From positions 1 through 7,385 of the forward strand of contig DYHP01000039.1 in the NCBI GenBank assembly GCA_020724105.1: 7,385 bases of DNA, in the 5' to 3' direction. This document shows positions 1-5,786 of this stretch, piece after piece. Origin of the DNA: Candidatus Methylomirabilis sp. (GTDB lineage: Bacteria; Patescibacteriota; Patescibacteriia; DYHP01). The stretch's first letter is position 1. Each line of letters begins with the position of its first letter. The notes beneath the pieces are model-generated. The model made no database searches. It saw only the letters and a list, made by a program, of their open reading frames with translations, and was not told where the DNA came from. The translations under genes and the position numbers were made by a program.

Positions 1-249
1 CCAATACCCAATATCCAATTCCCAATAAAAATCCAAATGTCAAAATCCAAATGACGCAGTGCGTCATCCTGACCCCGACGAAAGTCGGGGGAAGGATCTC
101 GCGGGAGTCCCGACAAGTCGGGACTCAGAATGACAGCGGGGCTGTCAATTTGAACTTTGGAATAATTTGAAATTATATTAGACCGTAGGTGAATTAGATG
201 AATTTGGCCTTAGAATTGTTGTTTCGTAGATATTATACCAAAAATATCT
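1..249. repeat. Non-coding left flank with CCAAT repeats and a multi-hairpin element
   Basis: I find no credible gene here. Bases 1-24 are three degenerate copies of CCAATAYC, a low-complexity motif that recurs at 1727-1748. Bases 51-147 hold four consecutive hairpins. They are ATGACGC/GCGTCAT (51-67), CCCCGAC/GTCGGGG with a GAAA loop (73-90), GAGTCCCGAC/GTCGGGACTC with a 2-nt spacer (105-126) and TGACAGC/GCTGTCA (131-147). TCATCCTGA (64-72) is complementary at 8 of 9 positions to TCAGAATGA (125-133), so the two central hairpins could be closed by a third stem into a branched structure. This looks like a dispersed palindromic element rather than a gene. Bases 148-249 are AT-rich and I see nothing in them. 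Confidence 0.6.
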
Positions 250-286
250 AAAACAAAAAACCCCGAACCAATGTGTCGGTTCGGGG
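250..286 (-). terminator. Intrinsic terminator of the minus-strand gene run
   Basis: Read on the minus strand, a 9-bp perfect stem, CCCCGAACC (261-269) against GGTTCGGGG (278-286), with an 8-nt loop is followed at once by TTTTTTGTTTT (260 down to 250). This is a textbook rho-independent terminator. It lies about 170 bp beyond the HAD stop codon and about 90 bp beyond the small ORF, so it probably ends their transcript. The plus strand has only a weak T-run after the stem, so the direction is clear. Confidence 0.85.
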
Positions 287-377
287 GGATTTTATGTGGA
301 AATGACATCCTCCTCGCCCCAACGAGTCGGAGCGGGGATTAGTTTTCATCTATTTCTTCCTCTCATAAAATTCTACA

Positions 378-461
378 CTAATTGCCGCCTCCTCTCTTGC
401 CCGTCTGCCACACCCATCCAAACCTTTTGATGAAATGCTTCATTTTTGATTTTTTGCTCAT
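378..461 (-). CDS. Possible 27-residue basic peptide, translationally coupled to the HAD gene
   Basis: The ATG (461-459) overlaps the TGA stop of the HAD gene as ATGA, the usual arrangement for coupled translation. A GGAG Shine-Dalgarno lies 7 nt upstream inside the last HAD codons, and the ORF stops at TAG (380-378). The product is short and strongly basic: it starts MSKKSKMKHFIKRFGW and ends GKRGGGN. It has no membrane segment or recognisable domain. The start signals are good, but a 27-codon ORF can arise by chance and the purine-rich Shine-Dalgarno doubles as Lys/Glu/Gly codons of the HAD tail. The intrinsic terminator at 250-286 lies downstream, so the ORF is inside the transcript. I do not recognise it and assign no function. 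Confidence 0.3.
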   Translation of the reverse strand: MSKKSKMKHFIKRFGWVWQTGKRGGGN

Positions 462-1177
462 TTCTCCTCTCCTTTCTTCCCCACATACTTCACAATATTT
501 CTTTTCTCCAGTTCCTTGAAAAATCCATCGTTATCGACAAATTGGAAACTTGGAATGCCGACGCTTGCCGCGCTTTTGCAGTTTTCCGCTCTGTCGTCGA
601 AAAAGAAAATCTCTTCGGGCGCGACGCCGTTCTTTTTTGCCAGCAGTCGGAAAAAAGCGGGGTCGGGCTTAAGAACATGGTCATGACAAGAAAAAACACT
701 CTCATCCTTGCTTATAAATTGATCAAACCCGCATAAATCCCAAAGAAATTTATAATGCCAAACATCCAGATTAGAAGCAATAACTACATTACATGATTCT
801 GATTTTGATAAATTTTTAAGCCGTTCCAATAATGCAATATTTATCGCAAAAACATTGCACCACGCCTTTTTAAACAATCGGGGTCTTGGAAACGAAGCAT
901 TTGGCTCATGATATGCAGTTTTATACCAGATATTAGCGATATTTCTTAACTTCCAATAAAATTCTTTTGGTGTTATGTTTCCAGCAATGAAATTAAATTC
1001 CGGGGTGCCGGGGTTATAATTTAAAGATTTTAGCCATTCATCCGAGGGTATTTTTGTAAAATAACCCAACCAATCGGCAAAATCTTTCAATGTGCCCGGA
1101 TTGGCATTGTGTTTGAATAAGGCAATAACTCCGCCGATGTCGGAAGCAAGAATTTTGATTCGTTTCTGTTCTGTCAT
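458..1177 (-). CDS. HAD-superfamily (class IA-like) phosphatase, 239 aa
   Basis: This is probably a cytoplasmic hydrolase that removes phosphate from a small molecule; the substrate cannot be told from sequence. All four HAD motifs are visible. Motif I is ASDIGGVIALF, with nucleophile Asp13. Motif II is VVIASN, with Ser135. Motif III is the Lys of LKPDP (Lys170). Motif IV is FFFDDR, with Asp194 and Asp195. The second Asp of the usual DxD is Gly, as in DxGGV-type members such as YihX-like proteins. The alpha-helical cap lies between about residues 25 and 110. I chose the start at 1177 because AAGGAG stands 6 nt upstream and because the open frame further upstream (to 1366) runs into the cupin gene and reads as basic nonsense. 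The gene follows the cupin with a 40-bp gap, so the two are likely co-transcribed. The fold is near certain and the substrate unknown. Confidence 0.88.
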   Translation of the reverse strand: MTEQKRIKILASDIGGVIALFKHNANPGTLKDFADWLGYFTKIPSDEWLKSLNYNPGTPEFNFIAGNITPKEFYWKLRNIANIWYKTAYHEPNASFPRPRLFKKAWCNVFAINIALLERLKNLSKSESCNVVIASNLDVWHYKFLWDLCGFDQFISKDESVFSCHDHVLKPDPAFFRLLAKKNGVAPEEIFFFDDRAENCKSAASVGIPSFQFVDNDGFFKELEKRNIVKYVGKKGEEK

Positions 1178-1217
1178 TTGCCGCTCCTTTTTGTGTTTGA
1201 TTGTTAAGGTTCTTTGA

Positions 1218-1691
1218 TTAGAATGAAATTTTAAACGGCGAGTTAGGGTCCTCCTCATGGCGAATCTCATCCACTTCTTCTCTCTTCCCTTCTCCTCTAT
1301 ACAATTTATCCGGCAGGCAGATGACGCGCGCGGGAATTTTGGACACGCATTTGTATCCGTGAACAACGCCAGGAGGGATTATAACCAGAACTATTTCCTC
1401 GCCGCCCGCTTCAACTTCCATCTTCTCGCCAAAAGTCGGGCTGTCCTTGCGATTGTCCCAAAAATAGACCCTGAATTTGCCCGGACCGACAAAAACAAAC
1501 CAATCCGTTTGGTTTTTGTGTTCGTGCGGGCCCCTTGACACTTCTGGCTTTGTTTCAGAAACATAAGCCATCGCTGGCTTGTAACCTGCCTGCGCAGACA
1601 GGCCCATTTCATCACTGCGGAAAATCTCCGCCAACCAACCGCGAGCATCTTTAAATACGTCCAACTTTTTTATAACCACACCTTCTATCAT
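1218..1691 (-). CDS. RmlC-like cupin, dTDP-4-dehydrorhamnose 3,5-epimerase family, 157 aa
   Basis: The likely role is epimerising or isomerising a nucleotide-linked keto-sugar for surface polysaccharide. Visible family signatures are DARGWLAEIFRSDE (15-28), AYVSETKPEVSRGPHEH (42-58, replacing the RmlC RGLHxQ stretch with His56), IIPPGVVHGYKCVS (104-117, with His111, equivalent to the IPxGxAHGF strand) and LYRGEGKREEVDEI (130-143, with Tyr131 in the place of the RmlC catalytic tyrosine). It is shorter than classical RmlC (about 180-185 aa) and ends just after DPNSPF. The C-terminal Ser-x-Lys-Asp segment that supplies the dyad aspartate in RmlC is therefore absent. It may be a relaxed-specificity sugar epimerase, an FdtA-like ketoisomerase, or a binding protein. 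No rml neighbours are present. The ATG has no obvious Shine-Dalgarno, but the family N-terminus begins here. Confidence 0.82.
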   Translation of the reverse strand: MIEGVVIKKLDVFKDARGWLAEIFRSDEMGLSAQAGYKPAMAYVSETKPEVSRGPHEHKNQTDWFVFVGPGKFRVYFWDNRKDSPTFGEKMEVEAGGEEIVLVIIPPGVVHGYKCVSKIPARVICLPDKLYRGEGKREEVDEIRHEEDPNSPFKISF

Positions 1692-1819
1692 AAACTTTGA
1701 AAGCTAAAAAATGATTCCCAAAATTTCCAATATCCAATACCCAATTCCTGACAAAATTTCTAATGCTTAAACCTAAAATTTTAACATTGGACATTGGACA
1801 TTTTATTGGAAATTGGAAA
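1692..1819. repeat. AT-rich spacer built from CCAAT-type inverted repeats
   Basis: The spacer between the HIT gene and the cupin gene has CCAATATCCAATACCCAATT on the left (1727-1746). It has the complementary theme, ACATTGGACATTGGACATTT and TTGGAAATTGGAAATT, on the right (about 1790-1820). AATTTCTAAT (1755-1764) is the exact inverse of ATTAGAAATT (1819-1828), and the latter runs into the last codons of the HIT gene. The left motif is a second copy of the one at 1-24, in the same orientation. I see no gene and no terminator with a T-tract. Confidence 0.7.
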
Positions 1820-2227
1820 TTAGAAATTATTTTTTATCTTCTCCGCTGCTTCTTTTATCTCTTCTATTGGTGTTTCTTTGTGCGGCCAAGACCTTAAGTC
1901 GTCGCTTGAAAACCTCGGAATGATGTGCCAGTGCAAGTGCGGAATTACCTGCCCCGCGGCTTCGCCGTTATTTGCCGCCAAATTTATGCCGTCGGCGTTT
2001 ACCGCTTTTTTTACCGCTTGCGCCACCTTTTTGCAAGCCACTGCCACAGCCGCCAAGGTCTCATCGTCCGCCTCAAGCAAGTCCTTAAAATGTTCTTTTG
2101 AAACAACAAGAACGTGGCCGGGATTTACCGGCCTTATGTCCATAAAAGCGATTGAGCCGTGATTCTCGTAAACTTTCACGGAAGGAATCTCGCCTTTAAT
2201 GATTTTGCAAAATAAACAATCGTTCAT
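1820..2227 (-). CDS. HIT-family (histidine triad) nucleotide hydrolase, 135 aa
   Basis: This is a small cytoplasmic Hint-type protein. The family hydrolyses nucleoside phosphoramidates and related adenylated compounds through a covalent nucleotidyl-histidine. The triad is HLHWHII with His97, His99 and His101. The N-terminus MNDCLFCKIIKGEIPS carries the CxxC (Cys4, Cys7) that binds zinc in many bacterial members, with His46 of SKEHF as a likely further ligand. MDIRPVNPGHVLVVSK (29-44) is the conserved core strand region. The length is normal for the family. I start at 2227 because the family begins with this Met. The open frame continues to 2293, but those 22 residues are encoded by a 9-bp tandem repeat and the end of secF. 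MGL repeats supply alternative in-frame ATGs at 2236 and 2245. No strong Shine-Dalgarno is visible. The gene lies 41 bp after secF on the same strand. Confidence 0.93.
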   Translation of the reverse strand: MNDCLFCKIIKGEIPSVKVYENHGSIAFMDIRPVNPGHVLVVSKEHFKDLLEADDETLAAVAVACKKVAQAVKKAVNADGINLAANNGEAAGQVIPHLHWHIIPRFSSDDLRSWPHKETPIEEIKEAAEKIKNNF

Positions 2228-2270
2228 AAGTCCCATCAGTCCCATGGGTCTTATTAGTCCTATCGGACTT
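2226..2270. repeat. Five 9-bp tandem repeats filling the secF-HIT gap
   Basis: On the plus strand the units are ATAAGTCCC, ATCAGTCCC, ATGGGTCTT, ATTAGTCCT and ATCGGACTT, with consensus ATNAGTCCY and a strict 9-bp period. The array begins inside the HIT start codon and ends inside the secF stop codon. Because 9 is a multiple of 3, the array stays open in the HIT frame and would encode Met/Ile-Gly-Leu-like triplets if translation began upstream. Confidence 0.8.
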
Positions 2271-3177
2271 ATTTGTATTGATGCTTGTACCAACTGACTA
2301 AAAGCGGGCTGGCGAGAAAAATTGATGAATACGCGCCCGCCGCCACGCCGACAATCAAAGCCAAAGCGAAATATTTGATTGTTTCGCCGCCAAAAAAGTA
2401 TACAGCCGCAAGCACCATTAATGTAGTAAGCGAGGTGTTGATTGAACGGGCAATCGTCTGGTTAATGCTGTCATTAACCACTTCTTCAAAATCGCCTTTC
2501 TCCTTCCCGCCGCCAAGTCTAAAGCGGGCAGGCAAAACATTTTCGCGGACGCGGTCAAAAACGACAATGGTGTCGTTGATTGAATAGCCGGCAACAGTCA
2601 AAATCGCCGCGATAAACGGAGAGCCGATTTCAAGTCCATAAAATCTGCCCAAGAGGGCGAAAAGCCCCACCGGAAGCAAGCAAGCGAAAAGCAAAGAGAC
2701 AACAGTGAGTATCCCGTATTTCCAGGAATTAATCGGCTTAGAAACTTTTCTGAACGCCCAAGCGATATAAATAATCACGACCAAAACGACCAAAGCCATG
2801 GCAAGCATTGATTTTTGCTTCAACTCCGCGCCGATGACCGGTCCGATTGATTCAAAACGGATTTCTTCGATTTTACCGAACTTGACTTCAAAATCTTTGA
2901 CGAGTTTTTGATGCAAGTCCTCGTCAATTGTTTTAAACCTCATTATAAAACCTTCGTCCGTCGGCTGGGCAACGGCTTCTCCTCCCACCTCTTCGGCAAT
3001 AAACGACCTGACTTCGGTAGCAATCAATTTATTTTCCGTTTTGATTTGCCACAAAGTTCCGCCGATATAATCAATGCCCAATTTTAAGCCAAAGGCAAGA
3101 ATAGATAAAATTGATGCGATTACAAGAACCGATGACAATATATACCAGATTTTTCGTTTAGAGACGATATTTAACAT
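2269..3177 (-). CDS. secF: Protein translocase subunit SecF, 302 aa
   Basis: This is an inner membrane subunit that works with SecD to complete protein export using the ion gradient. It is full length and has six membrane segments: about 9-29, 122-141, 154-177, 186-206, 247-263 and 267-290. After TM1 comes the family motif GLKLGIDYIGGTLW (30-43). The ectodomain P4 spans roughly 44-118 and ends with the IGPVIGAELKQKS signature. TM4 carries YSINDTIVVFDRVREN (198-213), where Asp202 and Asp208 are the conserved acidic residues of this RND-related motif. The C-terminal cytoplasmic tail is short. There is no Shine-Dalgarno before ATG 3177, but the start fits the family, with a basic N-terminus before TM1. 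It follows secD in the usual order, though with an unusually long 117-bp GC-rich spacer. Confidence 0.97.
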   Translation of the reverse strand: MLNIVSKRKIWYILSSVLVIASILSILAFGLKLGIDYIGGTLWQIKTENKLIATEVRSFIAEEVGGEAVAQPTDEGFIMRFKTIDEDLHQKLVKDFEVKFGKIEEIRFESIGPVIGAELKQKSMLAMALVVLVVIIYIAWAFRKVSKPINSWKYGILTVVSLLFACLLPVGLFALLGRFYGLEIGSPFIAAILTVAGYSINDTIVVFDRVRENVLPARFRLGGGKEKGDFEEVVNDSINQTIARSINTSLTTLMVLAAVYFFGGETIKYFALALIVGVAAGAYSSIFLASPLLVSWYKHQYK

Positions 3178-3294
3178 ATAAATTCAACGTTAATCCGCGT
3201 TGCTGTCCGCGTAGTTCAGCGATAAACGCCCCACAGAAGCCGACTAACGCCGCTTGCTCGCCGAGCTCACAACAACGCCGAAGAACGCTGTATT
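3178..3294. other. GC-rich structured spacer between secD and secF
   Basis: This 117-bp spacer is much richer in GC than the other spacers here. On the minus strand the block GGCGTT/GGGCGTT recurs at about 30-bp intervals, and small hairpins such as GCTCG-C-CGAGC are possible. I find no ORF with a start, no tRNA-like fold and no T-tract. It may be a dispersed repeat that has inserted between two genes that usually abut, or a processing or regulatory RNA element. Which of these is not decidable from the sequence. Confidence 0.5.
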
Positions 3295-5355
3295 TTACTT
3301 GTGAAACATCCAATCCTTTAAATACGGACCCGCGAATTTCATTAACGACCTCGTGATGGTAATCGCTGAGAACATGCTGACCAAAATGCCGATTGAAAGA
3401 GTGAGGGCGAAACCCTTAATCAAACTTTCGCTGAACCAAAACAAAATGACGCAGGCGATAAGCGTAGTCAACTGACCGTCGCGGATTGAAGACCAGGCGC
3501 GCCCGAACGCTTCGGGCAGAGCCAAATCGTAGGTTTTGCCCGACCTTAATTCTTCTTTAAGGCGCTCAAAAATCAGGATATTGGCGTCCACTGCCATGCC
3601 GATTGACAAAATAAAGCCCGCGATGCCCGAGAGACTGAGCGTTACCGGAATTAACTTGAAAATCGCCAGCGAAACAGAAGCGTAAACAATCAAAGCGATT
3701 GCCGCCAAAATTCCCGGCACGCGGTAATACAAGAGCATAAAAAGCACGACAAGCAAAAAGCCGAAAAGACCGGCAACCAAACTTTTATGAAGCGAGTTGA
3801 GGCCTAACGAAGCCCCGATCGACTCCTGCGAAATCAATTTGACCGGAACGGGCAAAGCGCCGGCGTTCAATCTTTGAACCAGAGTTTTCGCTTCGGCCAT
3901 ATCAAAATCGCCGCTGATGACCGCCTTGCCTTCCAAGATCGGCTCCTGAACCCGCGGAATGCTTATCGGCGTTCCGTCCAAAAATATCGCCACCAATTTA
4001 CCGACGTTGCGCCTCGTGATGTCAGCGAATAAACTCTTGCCTTCTTCATTAAATTCAAGTCCGACCTGCGGCATGCCAGTGTTTTGGTCGAACTCGAGCA
4101 TTGTTTTTTTCAACTGCTTACCCGAGAGCCCGCTGAATTTCCAAGGTTCGGATTTAATGTAATCCGATTCAACTTTCTTTTTGATAAAAATCCGCTTGAT
4201 GTGGTATTCGGGGACGGTTTTGTCGCCGGTTTTGTAAATTAAATGATAGCCGAATTTCGTTTCCACGATTCTTGAAATGGCGCCGACCGCTTGATCGAAA
4301 ACGACGATTTCAAACGGTTCAACCATTACGCCTTTGGCAAACCATCCCAATTCGCCGCCGGTTGTCGCCGCCGCCGGCTCGGTGGAATATTGTTTCGCCA
4401 TTTCAGTGAAATTTTTCGGCGTGACTTTCGCCTTTAAATCTTCAATCTGGCGTTTTGCCTCGTCTTTCGAAGTTTCTTTGGCGCATTTTTCGGCCCCGCT
4501 CCAGCATATTAAAATATGGTTGGCTTGGACTTTGCGGACGCCGGCGCGGGCTTCCACCAGTTTTACGACGCTGTAGCCGTCGTCGGTTTCCACAACCTGC
4601 GGCAAAATCTGTCCGTTTTGGGTTCCTTTATCGTACAAAGCCGAAACAATGTTTTCATAAGGTTTGTCAAGTCCGACAAAGCCGACGTCTCCGCCGCCAT
4701 CCTTTGCCGGCTCTTCGGAATAGTGCCCTGCCAAAGCGTCGAAATCCGCGCCTCCCCCCATCGCTTTTTGGAGAAATTCCTCCGCTTTTTCTTTGGCGGT
4801 TTTGTTGTAATTTTCTAAATCCTCTTTTTCCGCTTCAGTCATTGCTCTTGCCGGCATGGGCTCGCTTTCTTCTTTAAACTCCAAAATCGGCATTTCGCCG
4901 ATGATTCTAATCGCTTCGCGGACATCTTTGACTCCTGCCAATTCCACTGCCACCCGCCAAGAATCGCCGACATGAACCGTTTGAATAACCGGCTCGGCAA
5001 CTCCAAGGGCGTTTACTCTACGCTCAATCACGTCGCGGACGCCGTTAATCGCGTCGTCTCTTTCCCTGTTGGGAACGTTTTTCATATCGCCTTCGTAAAT
5101 TAGATGCGTGCCACCCAATAAATCAAGTCCCAAGTGAAACGGAAAAGAAGGAAAATGATACAATTTGAGCCCCGTTTGTTTATTAATGGCGTCAACCGTT
5201 TTGTCCCAAACTTTTGGATAATCCAGCGAGCCGGCTAAAACCACTAAAACAAGAATCCCGAAAATCGCCCAGCGCACCTTGTCGCGGGGCGTCGGTTTGA
5301 CGATGCTGTAAATAAAACCGCGGAATAATCTGTCTAAAATTTTGAGAGGATTCAT
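3295..5355 (-). CDS. secD: SecD with two parvulin-type prolyl-isomerase modules inserted in its ectodomain, 686 aa
   Basis: SecD is the partner of SecF in ion-driven completion of protein export. TM1 is at about 28-44. The P1 base begins with HLGLDLLGGTHLIYE (74-88) and the DVIERRVNALGVAEPVIQ segment (108-125). P1 is then interrupted after GEMPILEFKEE (153-163). Residues ~185-270 form a degenerate parvulin module (FDALAGHYSEEP, GGGDVGFVG, VVETDDGYSVVKL). Residues ~275-392 form a complete one (VQANHILI, FTEMAKQYSTEP, GGELGWFAKGVMVEPFE, ETKFGYHLIYK). P1 resumes at about 407 (FSGLSGKQLKK, PQVGLEFNEEGKSLFADIT). TM2-TM6 span about 523-670, with the SecD signature SIGMAVDANILIFERLKEE (584-602, Asp590). 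A SecD without the insert would be about 440-450 residues. The start follows the family; no Shine-Dalgarno is seen. SecD identity is certain and parvulin identity strong. Confidence 0.96.
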   Translation of the reverse strand: MNPLKILDRLFRGFIYSIVKPTPRDKVRWAIFGILVLVVLAGSLDYPKVWDKTVDAINKQTGLKLYHFPSFPFHLGLDLLGGTHLIYEGDMKNVPNRERDDAINGVRDVIERRVNALGVAEPVIQTVHVGDSWRVAVELAGVKDVREAIRIIGEMPILEFKEESEPMPARAMTEAEKEDLENYNKTAKEKAEEFLQKAMGGGADFDALAGHYSEEPAKDGGGDVGFVGLDKPYENIVSALYDKGTQNGQILPQVVETDDGYSVVKLVEARAGVRKVQANHILICWSGAEKCAKETSKDEAKRQIEDLKAKVTPKNFTEMAKQYSTEPAAATTGGELGWFAKGVMVEPFEIVVFDQAVGAISRIVETKFGYHLIYKTGDKTVPEYHIKRIFIKKKVESDYIKSEPWKFSGLSGKQLKKTMLEFDQNTGMPQVGLEFNEEGKSLFADITRRNVGKLVAIFLDGTPISIPRVQEPILEGKAVISGDFDMAEAKTLVQRLNAGALPVPVKLISQESIGASLGLNSLHKSLVAGLFGFLLVVLFMLLYYRVPGILAAIALIVYASVSLAIFKLIPVTLSLSGIAGFILSIGMAVDANILIFERLKEELRSGKTYDLALPEAFGRAWSSIRDGQLTTLIACVILFWFSESLIKGFALTLSIGILVSMFSAITITRSLMKFAGPYLKDWMFHK

Positions 5356-5513
5356 AAATTAAAAATAAAGACTTGTTGTTTCTTCGGTGTGGTTCTGCGC
5401 CTACCCCGTAGTGAAACTTTGTTTCAACCACTGGGGTAATGTTCAGTTTGGTTCCGTGTTAAAACATTTCATCACTGAACCCACGGAACCATACACGGAA
5501 GAACACGGCATTT
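5356..5513 (-). promoter_or_regulatory. Structured spacer between rpmG and secD (bulged hairpin and possible pseudoknot)
   Basis: Read toward secD there are two parts. The first is GGTTCCGTG pairing with CACGGAACC (5482-5490 with 5450-5458), interleaved with GTTCAGT pairing with ACTGAAC (5474-5480 with 5441-5447). Interleaved pairing is the pattern of a pseudoknot. Extra copies of the CACGGAA theme (5493-5500, 5502-5508) offer alternative partners. The second is a stem of about 16 bp (5402-5438), TACCCC/GGGGTA, GTGG/CTAC and TGAAAC/GTTTCA with a 3-nt loop and two single-base bulges. No T-tract follows, so it is not a terminator. It could be a leader or processing structure for secDF, or simply dispersed repeats. 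Confidence 0.4.
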
Positions 5514-5669
5514 TTATTTCGCCTCCTTATGTATCGTGTGTTTCTTGCACCATCGGCAATGCTTTTTCAACTCCAATTTCGCCTTGATTTTCTTTTTGTT
5601 CCGGCGAGTGTGGTAATTGATTCTCTTGCACTCGACGCATTCCAATTTAACTAAGTTCTCCTGCGGCAT
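5514..5669 (-). CDS. rpmG: 50S ribosomal protein L33, 51 aa
   Basis: This is a component of the large ribosomal subunit. The product begins MPQENLVKLECVEC and contains NYHTRRNKKKIKAKLELKKH, followed by CRWCKKHTIHKEAK. It is the normal length for bacterial L33. Four cysteines in two CxxC pairs (Cys11, Cys14, Cys38, Cys41) form the zinc ribbon of the zinc-binding type, as opposed to the cysteine-free paralogue of many bacteria. The stop TAA is at 5516-5514. There is no Shine-Dalgarno in the AT-rich leader, but a TATAAT lies about 45 bp upstream of the ATG. In many bacteria rpmG precedes secE and nusG. Here it precedes secD and secF instead, so the gene is still tied to protein export. Confidence 0.95.
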   Translation of the reverse strand: MPQENLVKLECVECKRINYHTRRNKKKIKAKLELKKHCRWCKKHTIHKEAK

Positions 5670-5686
5670 AAAATAAATATGATACC

Positions 5687-5763
5687 CCGATGCAAATATA
5701 CTAATGAAATACCAATTATACGGATATTTGTATCATTAGTATGAATTCGTATGTTGGCATCGG
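5687..5763. promoter_or_regulatory. Inverted repeat enclosing the putative rpmG promoter
   Basis: CCGATGC (5687-5693) is the exact inverse of GCATCGG (5757-5763), and nested inside, ATACTAATGA (5698-5707) is the exact inverse of TCATTAGTAT (5733-5742). Between the inner arms, on the minus strand, lies TATAAT (5720-5715), a good -10 hexamer about 45 bp upstream of the rpmG ATG. I see no convincing -35. The layout suits an operator over the rpmG promoter. It could alternatively be the 3' hairpin of the nuclease transcript, but it lacks a T-tract. Confidence 0.45.
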
Positions 5764-5786
5764 CGCTAATTATATTATCAATCTTC

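Noticed and set aside
300..345. CCCC/GGGG hairpin near 316-338 as another terminator
   Set aside because: The stem is only four clear pairs and no T-tract follows on either strand.
248..349. A 33-codon minus-strand ORF beginning MKTNPRSDS with a GAGG upstream
   Set aside because: It reads straight through the stem, loop and T-tract of the terminator at 250-286, and its composition follows the hairpin. It is a chance reading.
1178..1366. 63-residue N-terminal extension of the HAD protein
   Set aside because: It overlaps the 3' part of the cupin gene in another frame and has no HAD similarity. The Met at 1177 has a good Shine-Dalgarno and begins the domain.
3178..3294. tRNA or small gene in the secD-secF spacer
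   Set aside because: It has no cloverleaf, no open frame with a start longer than a few codons and no ribosome binding site.
4455..4877. 140-codon plus-strand open frame
   Set aside because: It is antisense to the parvulin-containing part of secD and reads as Arg/Pro/Leu-rich nonsense, so it is a shadow of the real gene.
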